The translations under genes were made by a program, and so were the position numbers. Under the pieces are notes generated by a model, which was given only the letters and a program-made list of their open reading frames with translations, had not been told where the DNA came from and did not search any database. Shown here piece after piece: positions 35,439 to 43,874 of a DNA stretch of 64,000 bases (its first letter is position 1; each line of letters starts with the position of its first letter). Origin of the DNA: Paenibacillus zeirhizosphaerae (GTDB lineage: Bacteria > Bacillota > Bacilli > Paenibacillales > Paenibacillaceae); the NCBI RefSeq assembly GCF_030705605.1, contig NZ_JAPCKK010000016.1, forward strand, positions 1 through 64,000. The letters run 5' to 3'.

Positions 35439-35803
35439 GGATATGTTTCCTCCTGGCGACTTAGATGCTGTATGTTTGATATGAAATGGTACAGAATGGA
35501 CCGCTTATTTATGTAGGAATGCATAATTATACGATCTAAACTTGAATTTAGCTTAAAATTAAGATATCATCCTTTCCTCTCCTCCTCCTCACTTAATAAC
35601 CTGCTCACATCAAGGTACAATGAAAGATCACTGTTAGACGAAAGACTGGGGCTATCTAGTTTATCCAAAAACAGATACTTCCTCGTTATTTTTCGTCATA
35701 ACTTTGTAATTATTTCATAGTTCTAATGGCACATTTATACACAGTGTATCATAGGTCTATTATCATATCATACGAAATATTTCCGCAATTCATCGGGGTT
35801 AAT
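35439..35803. other. Intergenic region without a recognisable gene
   Basis: This is an AT-rich stretch between the alpha-CTD-like gene and the GT8 terminator. I see no open frame with a ribosome site, no structured RNA and no repeat shared with the rest of the window. It presumably contains the promoter of the leftward small gene. Confidence 0.6.
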
Positions 35804-35853
35804 GCGAAAAAAAGCAAAAAAACGATCCACCCGTTTGATCAGGCGGATCGCTT
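35804..35853 (-). terminator. Terminator of the GT8 gene
   Basis: On the minus strand GATCCGCC pairs with GGTGGATC, followed by a T-rich run. Confidence 0.85.
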
Positions 35854-35863
35854 CCTGCGAGTA

Positions 35864-37021
35864 TTATAAGCGCTGTATACGGTGTGAGCTTTTTTTCGCA
35901 GGAGCCTTTCTCATAGCATGAACGCTTTTTCTACTGAAGATCGCCAGTTTCCTAGCCGATGTTTTTCTCTTCAAGAGACGTCGACGCCTTATTCGGTTAA
36001 TCCTTCTAATAGAACGGTATTTACCACGCGTTATTCTTTTCCTCCGCAATCTGGATATTAACCGTAATCGTAGTGATCTGCGGCGCTTCCGTTTGGAAGG
36101 AGTTGCAGGGGCTGCAGAAGGTACGGGAGTGTTCACCAAGACCGGCGCTGCCGTCTCACCAGCCGGTTCGGGAACCTGAATGACTTGAGCTGGCGGAGCC
36201 ACCGATGACTCATGAGATGGTTTGGAAACAGGCTCCAATGTAAATTCCCCGGCCCAAGGGGTCATGGCAAGAAATGAGCTATAGAGCGGCGCAGCAGGTG
36301 AATTGGCACCCCACCACTTGTTCTCTTCTCCGGCGAAATGAATAATTTTATTCTCCGGATCAAGCTCGGCGTGAGCGAATGTATTAAACCGCTGATCCAA
36401 TTGTATATATTTGGAGCAGTACAAGGCATTCAAAGCATCCTGATCGGGCATCGTTGTCGTCGAGTAATTACGCAAGAAATGGAGCAATTCTTCATACCAA
36501 GTCTTTTTATTACGGATATTTTCCAAATGAAACAGAATAACACCTGAGTTAAAATAAGTTGCGCCGTTCAACCCCATTGAAGTAAAGTACTCATCTAAAT
36601 TTAATCCCTGGTCCAGCACAGCGCCCAAATAATTTTCTCCCAGATCAACACTCCATAATTCATTAATATCCATATTGACCCAAATGTCGCAGTCCAGATA
36701 AATAATTCTGTCAACCGGAACAATTTGCGGCAGCAGCAAGCGATACATACTAGCGATCGTCCAATGGTCAATCCTATGAACCTGAGTTGAAATTTCGAGC
36801 AAATCTTCAGGAAGTGAAACATGATAAAAATTGATGTTTTGATGAAATGACTCTGTCAACTGTGTAAGCTTTAACTTATTTTCTTCAGTTAAGGTCTCAT
36901 CATGCACAATGTGCACATTGATTGGCTGCTGCGTATTGGAAAAAATGGAGGAAAGAACAACACCCGCATGCGCAGGATATTTTCCGTCTCTATCATTGAT
37001 CGTCAAGGCCAGCTCAATCAT
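35864..37021 (-). CDS. Family 8 glycosyltransferase with a highly basic C-terminal tail
   Basis: The 385-aa protein has a GT8 domain (residues 1 to about 262): the D-x-D in IIYLDCDIWVN (Asp110, Asp112), YFNSGVILFH and the C-terminal IIHFAG. A Pro/Ala/Val-rich linker follows (about 265-308). The last 76 residues (310-385) are roughly half Lys/Arg, beginning SKRKRRRS. GT8 enzymes move glucose or galactose from UDP-sugars. The tail is not part of the family. It may bind DNA, teichoic acid or the spore coat, as in basic coat proteins. ATG 37021 follows AGGTGATCC. Confidence 0.85.
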   Translation of the reverse strand: MIELALTINDRDGKYPAHAGVVLSSIFSNTQQPINVHIVHDETLTEENKLKLTQLTESFHQNINFYHVSLPEDLLEISTQVHRIDHWTIASMYRLLLPQIVPVDRIIYLDCDIWVNMDINELWSVDLGENYLGAVLDQGLNLDEYFTSMGLNGATYFNSGVILFHLENIRNKKTWYEELLHFLRNYSTTTMPDQDALNALYCSKYIQLDQRFNTFAHAELDPENKIIHFAGEENKWWGANSPAAPLYSSFLAMTPWAGEFTLEPVSKPSHESSVAPPAQVIQVPEPAGETAAPVLVNTPVPSAAPATPSKRKRRRSLRLRLISRLRRKRITRGKYRSIRRINRIRRRRLLKRKTSARKLAIFSRKSVHAMRKAPAKKSSHRIQRL

Positions 37022-37139
37022 CCGCAAGGATCACCTACCCCTTAAAGTATTGTTAGGCATAACGCCTGTTACATTGGACTACTTTAAGTGTATGTTTACC
37101 CTGGTAGGTGGATTGGACTTTTCCCTAATCACATACGAT

Positions 37140-38180
37140 TTATTTTGAATCCTTGTGCACGCCGGGAGTGCTTCTCATAACGGATGCATGGTCCCCCAGA
37201 ATGTGTCGGGCCGGCTGCTCCTGAATTTCTTGTTCTTCCATACGGACAGCAGATCCAAATACGCTTCCCTCCGCATGAATATGAAACAAATGCACCTGAT
37301 CCGTCAAAATACTATTGGTCAGGATACAGTCTTCGACGATACTGTTTGGACCGATATACACATGGGGCCCAATAACGCTGCTCGTTATACGGGCGGTTGG
37401 ATGAACTCTGACCGGCGGAATCCATTTCACGGAAGCATCCATACCCGGTGGTATCTTAAAGTTCTCGGGGTCATGGTCCATTTTATAGCGGTTGGCCTGA
37501 AGCCAGCGCTCATGGGTTCCGATATCAAAGAAAGGCGCAGTCGTTACATTGTACGCAACATGTCCACCTTCTGAAATGATCATTTGAATAGCATCCGTTA
37601 ACTCATATTCCCCACGACGGGAGGGCGTGAGTCTCTCTATGGCCGACCAGATGGATCCGGTAAAAACATACACACCCACTATCGCCAAATTGGATTTGGG
37701 CTTCAGCGGTTTCTCTTCCAAGCTGACGATCTGCTCATTCTCAATGACCGCAACTCCAAATTGACTAGGGTCCTTGACTGGCTGAAGCAGTATGGAAGCC
37801 GCCGATTCATTGCTTTCCAATGATCGAATGAGTGGTTCGACTTCTCCCTCGTATAAATTATCACCAAGCATCAATAAAAACGGGGAATCCTCTATAAAAG
37901 ACCGTGCGCTATTAACCGCATCCGCTAGCCCTTTGGCTTCTTCCTGAAGCAGATAAGTCAAAGAAGCATTCCACCGCTCCCCGTCCCCGATTGATTTTCG
38001 AATCTCTCCTTGAGAAGAATTTACTACAATTCCAATGTCGTTAATTCCAGCCGCAACAAGTTTATCGATGATAGAGACGAGAATGTATTCACCATTAACT
38101 GGTAACATGCACTTTGGTTTGGTATAAGTCGAGGGCTGAAGTCTTGTTCCTTTACCGGCGCATAAGATTAATCCTTTCAC
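37140..38180 (-). CDS. Sugar-1-phosphate nucleotidyltransferase (long RmlA type)
   Basis: The 346-aa protein has the nucleotidyltransferase motif LILCAGKGTRLQPST at its start, KPKCMLPVNGEYIL, and LLMLGDNLYEG, as in glucose-1-phosphate thymidylyl- or uridylyltransferases. A C-terminal left-handed beta-helix shows repeated V-x-P-x-A-R-I-x-x-S-V-I-G hexads. GTG 38180 lies 6 nt after GGGGG and gives the usual start VKGLIL; the ATG two codons up is too close. It presumably supplies activated sugar to the glycosyltransferases nearby. Confidence 0.85.
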   Translation of the reverse strand: MKGLILCAGKGTRLQPSTYTKPKCMLPVNGEYILVSIIDKLVAAGINDIGIVVNSSQGEIRKSIGDGERWNASLTYLLQEEAKGLADAVNSARSFIEDSPFLLMLGDNLYEGEVEPLIRSLESNESAASILLQPVKDPSQFGVAVIENEQIVSLEEKPLKPKSNLAIVGVYVFTGSIWSAIERLTPSRRGEYELTDAIQMIISEGGHVAYNVTTAPFFDIGTHERWLQANRYKMDHDPENFKIPPGMDASVKWIPPVRVHPTARITSSVIGPHVYIGPNSIVEDCILTNSILTDQVHLFHIHAEGSVFGSAVRMEEQEIQEQPARHILGDHASVMRSTPGVHKDSK

Positions 38181-38342
38181 AAACATCCCCCTAACCCAAA
38201 ATTCTGTTATTATGTTATATTTTATGCACAAACTATTAAGAGGACTGGGTATATGTAAAGCAGCTAATACCCTATTAATCTATGAACCGGTGATGCTATT
38301 CCATTTACTGAACTGTTAGCACTCTCTGCGCAAGATCCTGCG

Positions 38343-39284
38343 TTAAAATATTGGATACGCCTCGGATTGACTATACCATGCAGGAGTGATCCGCGAGAAG
38401 TTCTCATGATCCTCCATGACCCTGTAGATTTTGGCCAGCATAAGCTCCAGCTCCTCCGGCTTTACTTTCAGAATCCATACAATTGATGAGATCAATGTCA
38501 TAGCCAAATATAACGAGTATAACTGCCAGAAATATTCACCAGGCTCTTTGCGGTCATGATATCCAAAAATCTGTCCAACCGAGAAAGGCACGCTAACCTC
38601 AGAGCTAAACATACCAACCTTCACAAACTCATGGATAGGATCTCCCCAGTCAAACCTGTCGAAATCAATGACGCCTGAAAGCTTGCCGTTGTTGACGATC
38701 AGATTTCCGACATGGAAATCATCATGCTGGAACAGGTTCGGCCTGTCCTGCATGATGTGCAGATGTTCATCAATAAAGGCAAGCAGCCTCTTCTCCCCCT
38801 TGATCATGGTTCCGCATTTGGCATATTCTATCCTGTATCGGTGATGCTTTGCAGCCATTCTTTCATACCATGGCGTCATGTTCTCGGGGCAACGAAGCTG
38901 ATGGATTTTTCGCAGCTGCAAACCAGCCTCAATTCCAATGTTAAACTGTTCTTCTGCAGTTAAAAGCGGAAGCTCCTCGGCTGCTTCATTACCCTCAATG
39001 AACGAGACGATCATATAGCCAAGTCCCTGGTCAGGCAGAACGCCTATTTCAATAGGCCTGGAGCATTTTACGCCCTGCTGCTCCATCCAATTAAGACATC
39101 TGAACTCCAGCCTTTTGTTATGTTTTTGATCGATACTGAAGGCTCGTAATATGTACAACGCGCGCTCGTCGCTATCATAAACAATATATTTATCATCACC
39201 GGAGTATCCCTTATGGATCTTTTCGAGTCTTGTGCTGCTTTGAAGCAGTGGAATCCGATCCCGTAACTGGTAAGCTTCCTTCAC
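38343..39284 (-). CDS. Aminoglycoside phosphotransferase (APH)-fold kinase
   Basis: The 313-aa protein has the catalytic loop QHDDFHVGNLIV (about residue 189) and the magnesium-binding GVIDFDRFDWGDP, both typical of the APH/choline kinase superfamily. The GTG start follows AAGGAGTGAGCAT. The family includes antibiotic kinases, sugar and amino-alcohol kinases and spore CotS-type proteins. The position next to nucleotidyltransferase and glycosyltransferase genes hints at sugar phosphorylation rather than resistance. The substrate is unknown. Confidence 0.82.
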   Translation of the reverse strand: MKEAYQLRDRIPLLQSSTRLEKIHKGYSGDDKYIVYDSDERALYILRAFSIDQKHNKRLEFRCLNWMEQQGVKCSRPIEIGVLPDQGLGYMIVSFIEGNEAAEELPLLTAEEQFNIGIEAGLQLRKIHQLRCPENMTPWYERMAAKHHRYRIEYAKCGTMIKGEKRLLAFIDEHLHIMQDRPNLFQHDDFHVGNLIVNNGKLSGVIDFDRFDWGDPIHEFVKVGMFSSEVSVPFSVGQIFGYHDRKEPGEYFWQLYSLYLAMTLISSIVWILKVKPEELELMLAKIYRVMEDHENFSRITPAWYSQSEAYPIF

Positions 39285-39317
39285 ATGCTCACTCCTTACT
39301 GTTTAAATGAACACAAT

Positions 39318-39398
39318 AACGCATTGCTGCATCTGTTGAAACCATATGGCTTACTTGAACTGACGCGCACGGGTGAAACGGCAATGAGTCGTCCATAA
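39318..39398 (+). pseudogene. ilvN: C-terminal remnant of acetolactate synthase small subunit
   Basis: The plus-strand frame encodes NALLHLLKPYGLLELTRTGE and ends TAMSRP-stop. This matches the conserved end of IlvN/IlvH (LLKPYGI-E-RTG-AMSRG). No upstream part of the gene is present. It is followed by a strong terminator, as expected at the end of a former transcription unit. Confidence 0.78.
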
Positions 39399-39510
39399 AG
39401 CCTTTCGGGCGGATTGCTTTAGCTCTCCCTGTTAAAGTACTGCGTGCAGGTCTTCGGGCTTAAATTTAGCATGAGGTTTCTGCTGTGTCATTTGCGGAAT
39501 CCAAAATCGA

Positions 39511-39560
39511 AAACTGGACGAGGCAAGGGTTTTATCCTTGCCTCGTCCGGTTGTTTTTCG
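39511..39560. terminator. Strong terminator
   Basis: ACTGGACGAGGCAAGG pairs with CCTTGCCTCGTCCGGT, with A-rich and T-rich flanks. It serves the CoA-disulfide reductase gene on the minus strand and probably the lost ilvN unit on the plus strand. Confidence 0.9.
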
Positions 39561-39586
39561 TTCCCTTTACCATCATCAATTAAAAA

Positions 39587-42073
39587 TCAGATAAATAAAT
39601 TATGGCCGCTTTGCTCAGCTTTGCCAAGGTAAGCCCCTACTCCTCCGATCCCTACCCCATCAATCAACTCCTGGCGGTCTATACCCATTAGATCCATGGA
39701 CATCTGACAGGCAATAATCTCCACTCCCTGATCCATGGCTGTCCGGATCAGCTCCTCTAACGAGGGCACATTTTTGCTTTTCATCAGCGAACGGATCATC
39801 CGGGAGCCCATGCCCAGCATATTCATTCTGGACAAAGCCAGCTTACGACTGCCGCGTGGCATTAACGTTCCGAAGACTTTGCCTATCATGCTTTTCGAAA
39901 CAGACACCTTATGATGCTTGCGGATGATATTCAGACCCCAGAAAGTAAAGAACATGGTTACTTTCTTGCCGCTTGCCGCTGCTCCGTTAGCAATGATAAA
40001 AGAAGCAATTGCTTTATCAAGATCACCGCTAAATACAACCATTGTGCTTGCTTGACCGGAAATCACCGACGCTTGGCCGACAGCGGGCTCCGAGCTTTTG
40101 TTCCCTTTGCTAAGGTAAGCCTCAATCATGCCATCCGGCCGCTTGCTCAGTTGGAGGAGTTCATTGCGCGACATCTGTGCCCATGCCTTAATATCCTCTT
40201 GGAAGCCCGGATCCGACGCAGTAACTTTGAGGACTTGCCCTTTCTGCATCGTGTCGATGGTTTTCTTGACCTGGATCAGAGGTCCCGGGCAACTGAGTCC
40301 GCAAGCATCCAGCACGGTATCGGGAGCCATAGGCATAATGACTGCCGGCGCAGCCGCAGCGATTTCATTTTTGGCGGCTGCATGATTGGAGACTGCATGT
40401 TCAACCGCTTTGACTGCAACCTTTTTCGGTGTATATCTGCTCATTTGGTACGTTTTGTAGCCGCCGGTCAGATTTTTTACGCGAAGCCCTTTTTGTGCAA
40501 GAATCCGGGATGCTGTATAACCTCTCAAACCAACTTGACAGTACACCCATATTTCCTTAGATGCATCCAATTCGCTTACACGGGAGCGAAGATCATCTAC
40601 CGGAATATTTACGGCTCCCTCAATGTGGCCGTTCATATACTCTATCTCTGTCCGGACATCCACCAGCGTAACCTTCTCATGGTCACGTTCAGCCAACGCT
40701 GCCGGAACAAACACCTCCGTCATGCCATGCAAAACATTTTCCGCTGCATAACCCGCCATGTTCACCGGGTCCTTCGCCGAGGAATATGGCGGGGCATACG
40801 ACAGCTCCAGCTCAGCCAAATCCGTGACGTTGCCTCTAAACCGGATCACCGTAGCAATATCATCGATTCGCTTGTCCACCCCGTCATAACCGACAGCTTG
40901 TGCTCCGAGCACCGTACCCTGCTGATCGAACAGAAGCTTCAATGAGATGGGTGTGGCACCTGGATAATAAGAAGCGTGTGAGTTTGGGTGCACATACACA
41001 ACGTGATAAGGAATGTTGAGACGCTGCAATGTTTTTTCGTTATTGCCGGTAGCTGCGCCGCTCAGACCAAAGACTTTAATAATAGATGTTCCTTGGGAGC
41101 CTTTGTAGGTTGTGCCAAGAGCGCAAATATTGTCAGCCGCTATTCTTCCCTGTTTATTGGCCGGTCCTGCGAGCGGAATTGCAGTTTTCTGGCCATTCAC
41201 GAAATCAACAACCTCCACGGCGTCACCGACTGCATACACATCTTGCAGGTTGGTCTCCATCCGTTCATTAACCAGAATATGCCCCCGCGGGCCGAACTCC
41301 AATCCGCTGTCCTTCAGAAATGCGGTGTCCGGCGCAACACCGACAGCCAAAAGCACAATCTCGCTCTGAAGCATCGTACCGCTCGACAACCGGGTTATCA
41401 TCTGCTCGCCGTTTTCCTCGAACCCCTGAACCATGTCAGAGAATATCAGTTGCACACCTTGATCCTCCAACTCTTTGGCCAGCACGGAGGCCATTTCGGA
41501 ATCAAATGCAGTCAGCAACTGCTGTCCTGCCTGAATTAAAGTTACCTCCAATCCGGCCTCTCTAAGGTTCTCCGCCATTTCCACTCCAATAAAGCCGCCG
41601 CCAATGACAACCGCAGAGCGGGTTCCTTCTTCTTCAACTTTACTCTTGATTTTATCAGTGTCCGGGATGTTTCGCAGCGTGTGAATCCTGGAACTTTGTA
41701 TGCCCGGCAGCTCCGGACGAAGCGGTTTAGCCCCCGGGGACAGAATCAGCGCATCATAGCTTTCTTCATAGCTGCCAAGCTCCTGATTTTTTACATAAAC
41801 CTTTTTATTGATCGGATCAACGGAAACAACCTCGCTCTGTGTCCGGACATCGATATTGAAACGCTTATGCATGGCTTCAGGTGTTTGAATCAGCAGCTTG
41901 GAACGGTCCTGAATGGAGCCGCCAATATAATAGGGCAATCCGCAGTTGGCAAAAGAAATATACGGATCCCGCTCAAACATGATGATTTCAGCTTCTTCAT
42001 CCAGTCTGCGGAGACGCGCCGCGGCCGAGGCTCCCCCTGCCACTCCGCCGACGATTAGTACTTTTTTACTCAT
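39587..42073 (-). CDS. Four-domain CoA-disulfide reductase / rhodanese / TusA / DsrE-like protein
   Basis: This 828-aa cytoplasmic protein begins with a flavin disulfide reductase (residues 1 to about 445): GGVAGGASAAARLR, redox Cys44 in FANCGLPYY, and AVGDAVEVVDF. A rhodanese domain follows (about 455-545, Cys in WVYCQVGLRG). Next is a TusA domain (about 590-660, Cys in LDACGLSCPGPLIQVKKT), and last a DsrE/DsrF-like domain (about 675-828). CoADR-rhodanese proteins reduce CoA disulfide or persulfide and handle sulfane sulfur. Two added sulfur-relay domains make one polypeptide able to pass persulfide along. Its start overlaps the ArsR gene by 8 bp. Confidence 0.92.
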   Translation of the reverse strand: MSKKVLIVGGVAGGASAAARLRRLDEEAEIIMFERDPYISFANCGLPYYIGGSIQDRSKLLIQTPEAMHKRFNIDVRTQSEVVSVDPINKKVYVKNQELGSYEESYDALILSPGAKPLRPELPGIQSSRIHTLRNIPDTDKIKSKVEEEGTRSAVVIGGGFIGVEMAENLREAGLEVTLIQAGQQLLTAFDSEMASVLAKELEDQGVQLIFSDMVQGFEENGEQMITRLSSGTMLQSEIVLLAVGVAPDTAFLKDSGLEFGPRGHILVNERMETNLQDVYAVGDAVEVVDFVNGQKTAIPLAGPANKQGRIAADNICALGTTYKGSQGTSIIKVFGLSGAATGNNEKTLQRLNIPYHVVYVHPNSHASYYPGATPISLKLLFDQQGTVLGAQAVGYDGVDKRIDDIATVIRFRGNVTDLAELELSYAPPYSSAKDPVNMAGYAAENVLHGMTEVFVPAALAERDHEKVTLVDVRTEIEYMNGHIEGAVNIPVDDLRSRVSELDASKEIWVYCQVGLRGYTASRILAQKGLRVKNLTGGYKTYQMSRYTPKKVAVKAVEHAVSNHAAAKNEIAAAAPAVIMPMAPDTVLDACGLSCPGPLIQVKKTIDTMQKGQVLKVTASDPGFQEDIKAWAQMSRNELLQLSKRPDGMIEAYLSKGNKSSEPAVGQASVISGQASTMVVFSGDLDKAIASFIIANGAAASGKKVTMFFTFWGLNIIRKHHKVSVSKSMIGKVFGTLMPRGSRKLALSRMNMLGMGSRMIRSLMKSKNVPSLEELIRTAMDQGVEIIACQMSMDLMGIDRQELIDGVGIGGVGAYLGKAEQSGHNLFI

Positions 42074-42359
42074 GATTGTCATCTCCTAAAAATAATGTGA
42101 TTAGCTGTTTGATTTTGTCATCCTTTACGGAGTAATTGATCTCAAGGCCGTTGCGTTCAGTCTCCACGATGCCCAGGGAACGAAGCTTCTGCAGATGCTG
42201 GGATACGGTAGATTGTGGAAGCTCCAGGCACTCCTGCATATAAGAGACATTGCAGCTTCCTTTCTCAAGCAAGCCTTTGAGGATGCAAAGTCTGACCGGA
42301 TGGGCGATTGCCTTTAGGGTTTCTGCTGTCTGGCTGTATGCCTTGAAATTTTTATGCAT
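42066..42359 (-). CDS. ArsR-family regulator, probable sulfide/persulfide sensor
   Basis: The 97-aa winged-helix protein has the ArsR core AETLKAIAHPVRLCILKGLL and the recognition helix LPQSTVSQHLQKLRSLG. Cysteines at about 26, 37 and 45 could form a thiol sensor as in SqrR/BigR-type proteins, though the spacing differs. It is translationally coupled to the sulfur-relay enzyme gene, which it most likely controls. A palindrome (ATATTCGAATAT, 42390-42401) lies 30 bp upstream. Confidence 0.85.
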   Translation of the reverse strand: MHKNFKAYSQTAETLKAIAHPVRLCILKGLLEKGSCNVSYMQECLELPQSTVSQHLQKLRSLGIVETERNGLEINYSVKDDKIKQLITLFLGDDNHE

Positions 42360-42389
42360 AAGGGCCCGCCTTTACATCTTTGAATTTGT

Positions 42390-42401
42390 ATATTCGAATA
42401 T
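42390..42401. promoter_or_regulatory. Palindromic operator of the ArsR-sulfur relay operon
   Basis: ATATTCGAATAT is a perfect 12-bp palindrome just upstream of the ArsR start, in an AT-rich promoter region. Sites of this kind are bound by ArsR proteins. The rest of 42402-42651 shows nothing else I can support. Confidence 0.65.
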
Positions 42402-42651
42402 TACGATATATAATGCTGAAAATCAAGCTCTCTCAAAAAATCGACAAAGCCCAATGTTTTCATCATAATGCTGCGTGCAGCTCTGAGGGTATAATCTTAT
42501 ACCTGACTTTGTAGCTTAAATACGATAAAATGATAATTAAACGATTAGGGGGGGCGTTACCATGGTAACCAATCATAAGCGGACAGACTTTGGAAGGATA
42601 TCGCCTGCTCGTCCATAAACTGCGTGTTTCCTTCCTAAATGAGGGTATATT

Positions 42652-43524
42652 TTGAACGATTATAAGGCAATTAAAATGATTGACTTCTCGGCTGATCAGA
42701 TTGATCAAATCCGAATACTGGAGCAACTGTGCAAAAATTTTGATAGATCGAGCTTAAGGGTCGGCGTAGAAAGTCTGAAGGCAGACGGAGGAGACCATGC
42801 TTTCTTATGCCTTAATGGCAATCAGATTATCGGCTTTGTGAGCTGGTATACATCGGATGAAATTGAAGCCAATATCAATGGTATGGTTCATCCGGATTAC
42901 CGGGGTCAAGGCATTTTTCGCAAATTAATGAAAAGTGTTGCCGCTGAGCTAAAAGAACAGGGAATTGGAACCTGCCGGCTCAGAGTCCCTGCAAATTCCC
43001 GACCCGGCATTGCTTGCATTCAGCACTTGGGTGCTGATTTTTCAACATCTGAGTTCACCATGAATCTGACCCGTTCTCCGGCTGATACACCGCATCCTTT
43101 CCGCTTGGTTGTGCGGCCAGCGGAGGCCCGGGATTTCGAGTTTCTGGTGCAGTGCTCAGCACAAGCCTTTGGCGACTCCGAGTCCTGGACACGGAATTAT
43201 TTTTTGCATACAAATAAGCCTGAACGTGTTACTTACATCGCATGGGACGGTCCGGCACCGGTCGGAATCATTAGGGTCAATCATCTGGACACGGCTACTG
43301 CTGTTATCCATGACTTTTGTGTGCTTACCTCTTGCCAGGGAAGAGGTTACGGGCGCGAAATTCTTACTCGTGCAGTCAACATACTGCTCACCAAGCGTTA
43401 CTCCTCCATTCGACTTGGTGTAGTCACCGATAACAGGCGTGCTTTAAACCTGTATCAGTCTGTGGGATTTGAGGTGACTGCCGAGTCACATTATTATGTA
43501 ACCCCTGTCGCTAATTTAAGCTAA
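42652..43524 (+). CDS. Tandem GNAT acetyltransferase
   Basis: The 290-aa protein has two GNAT domains. The first holds VHPDYRGQGIFRKLMK near residue 82, the second VLTSCQGRGYGREILT near residue 223. Both keep the Q/R-x-x-G-x-G/A acetyl-CoA loop. Start is TTG at 42652 after GAGGG. It is transcribed alone. The substrate is unknown; tandem GNATs often act on antibiotics or small amines. Confidence 0.85.
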   Translation: MNDYKAIKMIDFSADQIDQIRILEQLCKNFDRSSLRVGVESLKADGGDHAFLCLNGNQIIGFVSWYTSDEIEANINGMVHPDYRGQGIFRKLMKSVAAELKEQGIGTCRLRVPANSRPGIACIQHLGADFSTSEFTMNLTRSPADTPHPFRLVVRPAEARDFEFLVQCSAQAFGDSESWTRNYFLHTNKPERVTYIAWDGPAPVGIIRVNHLDTATAVIHDFCVLTSCQGRGYGREILTRAVNILLTKRYSSIRLGVVTDNRRALNLYQSVGFEVTAESHYYVTPVANLS

Positions 43525-43572
43525 AAACGAACAACCAGCCTCGAATTACGAAAATCACCATTTTTCATTTAA

Positions 43573-43616
43573 AAGAGCAAGTATCGGTGGCCTGATCTCC
43601 ACTAATACTTGCTCTT
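43573..43616. terminator. Terminator-like hairpin
   Basis: AAGAGCAAGTAT pairs with ATACTTGCTCTT around a 20-base loop. It lies between the GNAT gene and the oppositely oriented aminotransferase gene and has a T-rich end on the minus strand. Confidence 0.75.
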
Positions 43617-43751
43617 CCCTTTCACTTTGCCCCATTTGAACTGTCGTCTCATACATAGTTACTCGTGGTCGACGACTGTTCTTGACCTCTTTCCAAATCA
43701 GAAATCGAGATTCGTTTTCAGGTTTGGATTAAGTAAGATCATGCACGCAGT

Positions 43752-43850
43752 AGCGGAGAGAACGAAGCAATTCCGGAAAAGCGAAGCGGTCGCCTTTGGC
43801 CCGAAGGGTCAACAGCGATTGCAGGAATGCTTCGTTCTCGGAGCGCCTCC
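43752..43850. repeat. REPIN-like palindrome
   Basis: GAGAACGAAGCAATTCC on the left and GGAATGCTTCGTTCTC on the right form inverted arms. In between, TTGGCCCGAAGGGTCAA makes a second stem-loop. The copy at 57368-57466 is nearly identical. It lies downstream of the aminotransferase gene at 43875. Confidence 0.88.
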
Positions 43851-43874
43851 CAACATACAAAAGTAATACCTAAA

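Noticed and set aside
38343..39284. APH-fold protein as an aminoglycoside resistance gene
   Set aside because: The fold is shared by many kinases, and the neighbourhood (nucleotidyltransferase, glycosyltransferases) does not suggest resistance.
39911..40945. 344-codon plus-strand frame opposite the sulfur-relay gene
   Set aside because: It is antisense to four consecutive recognisable domains.
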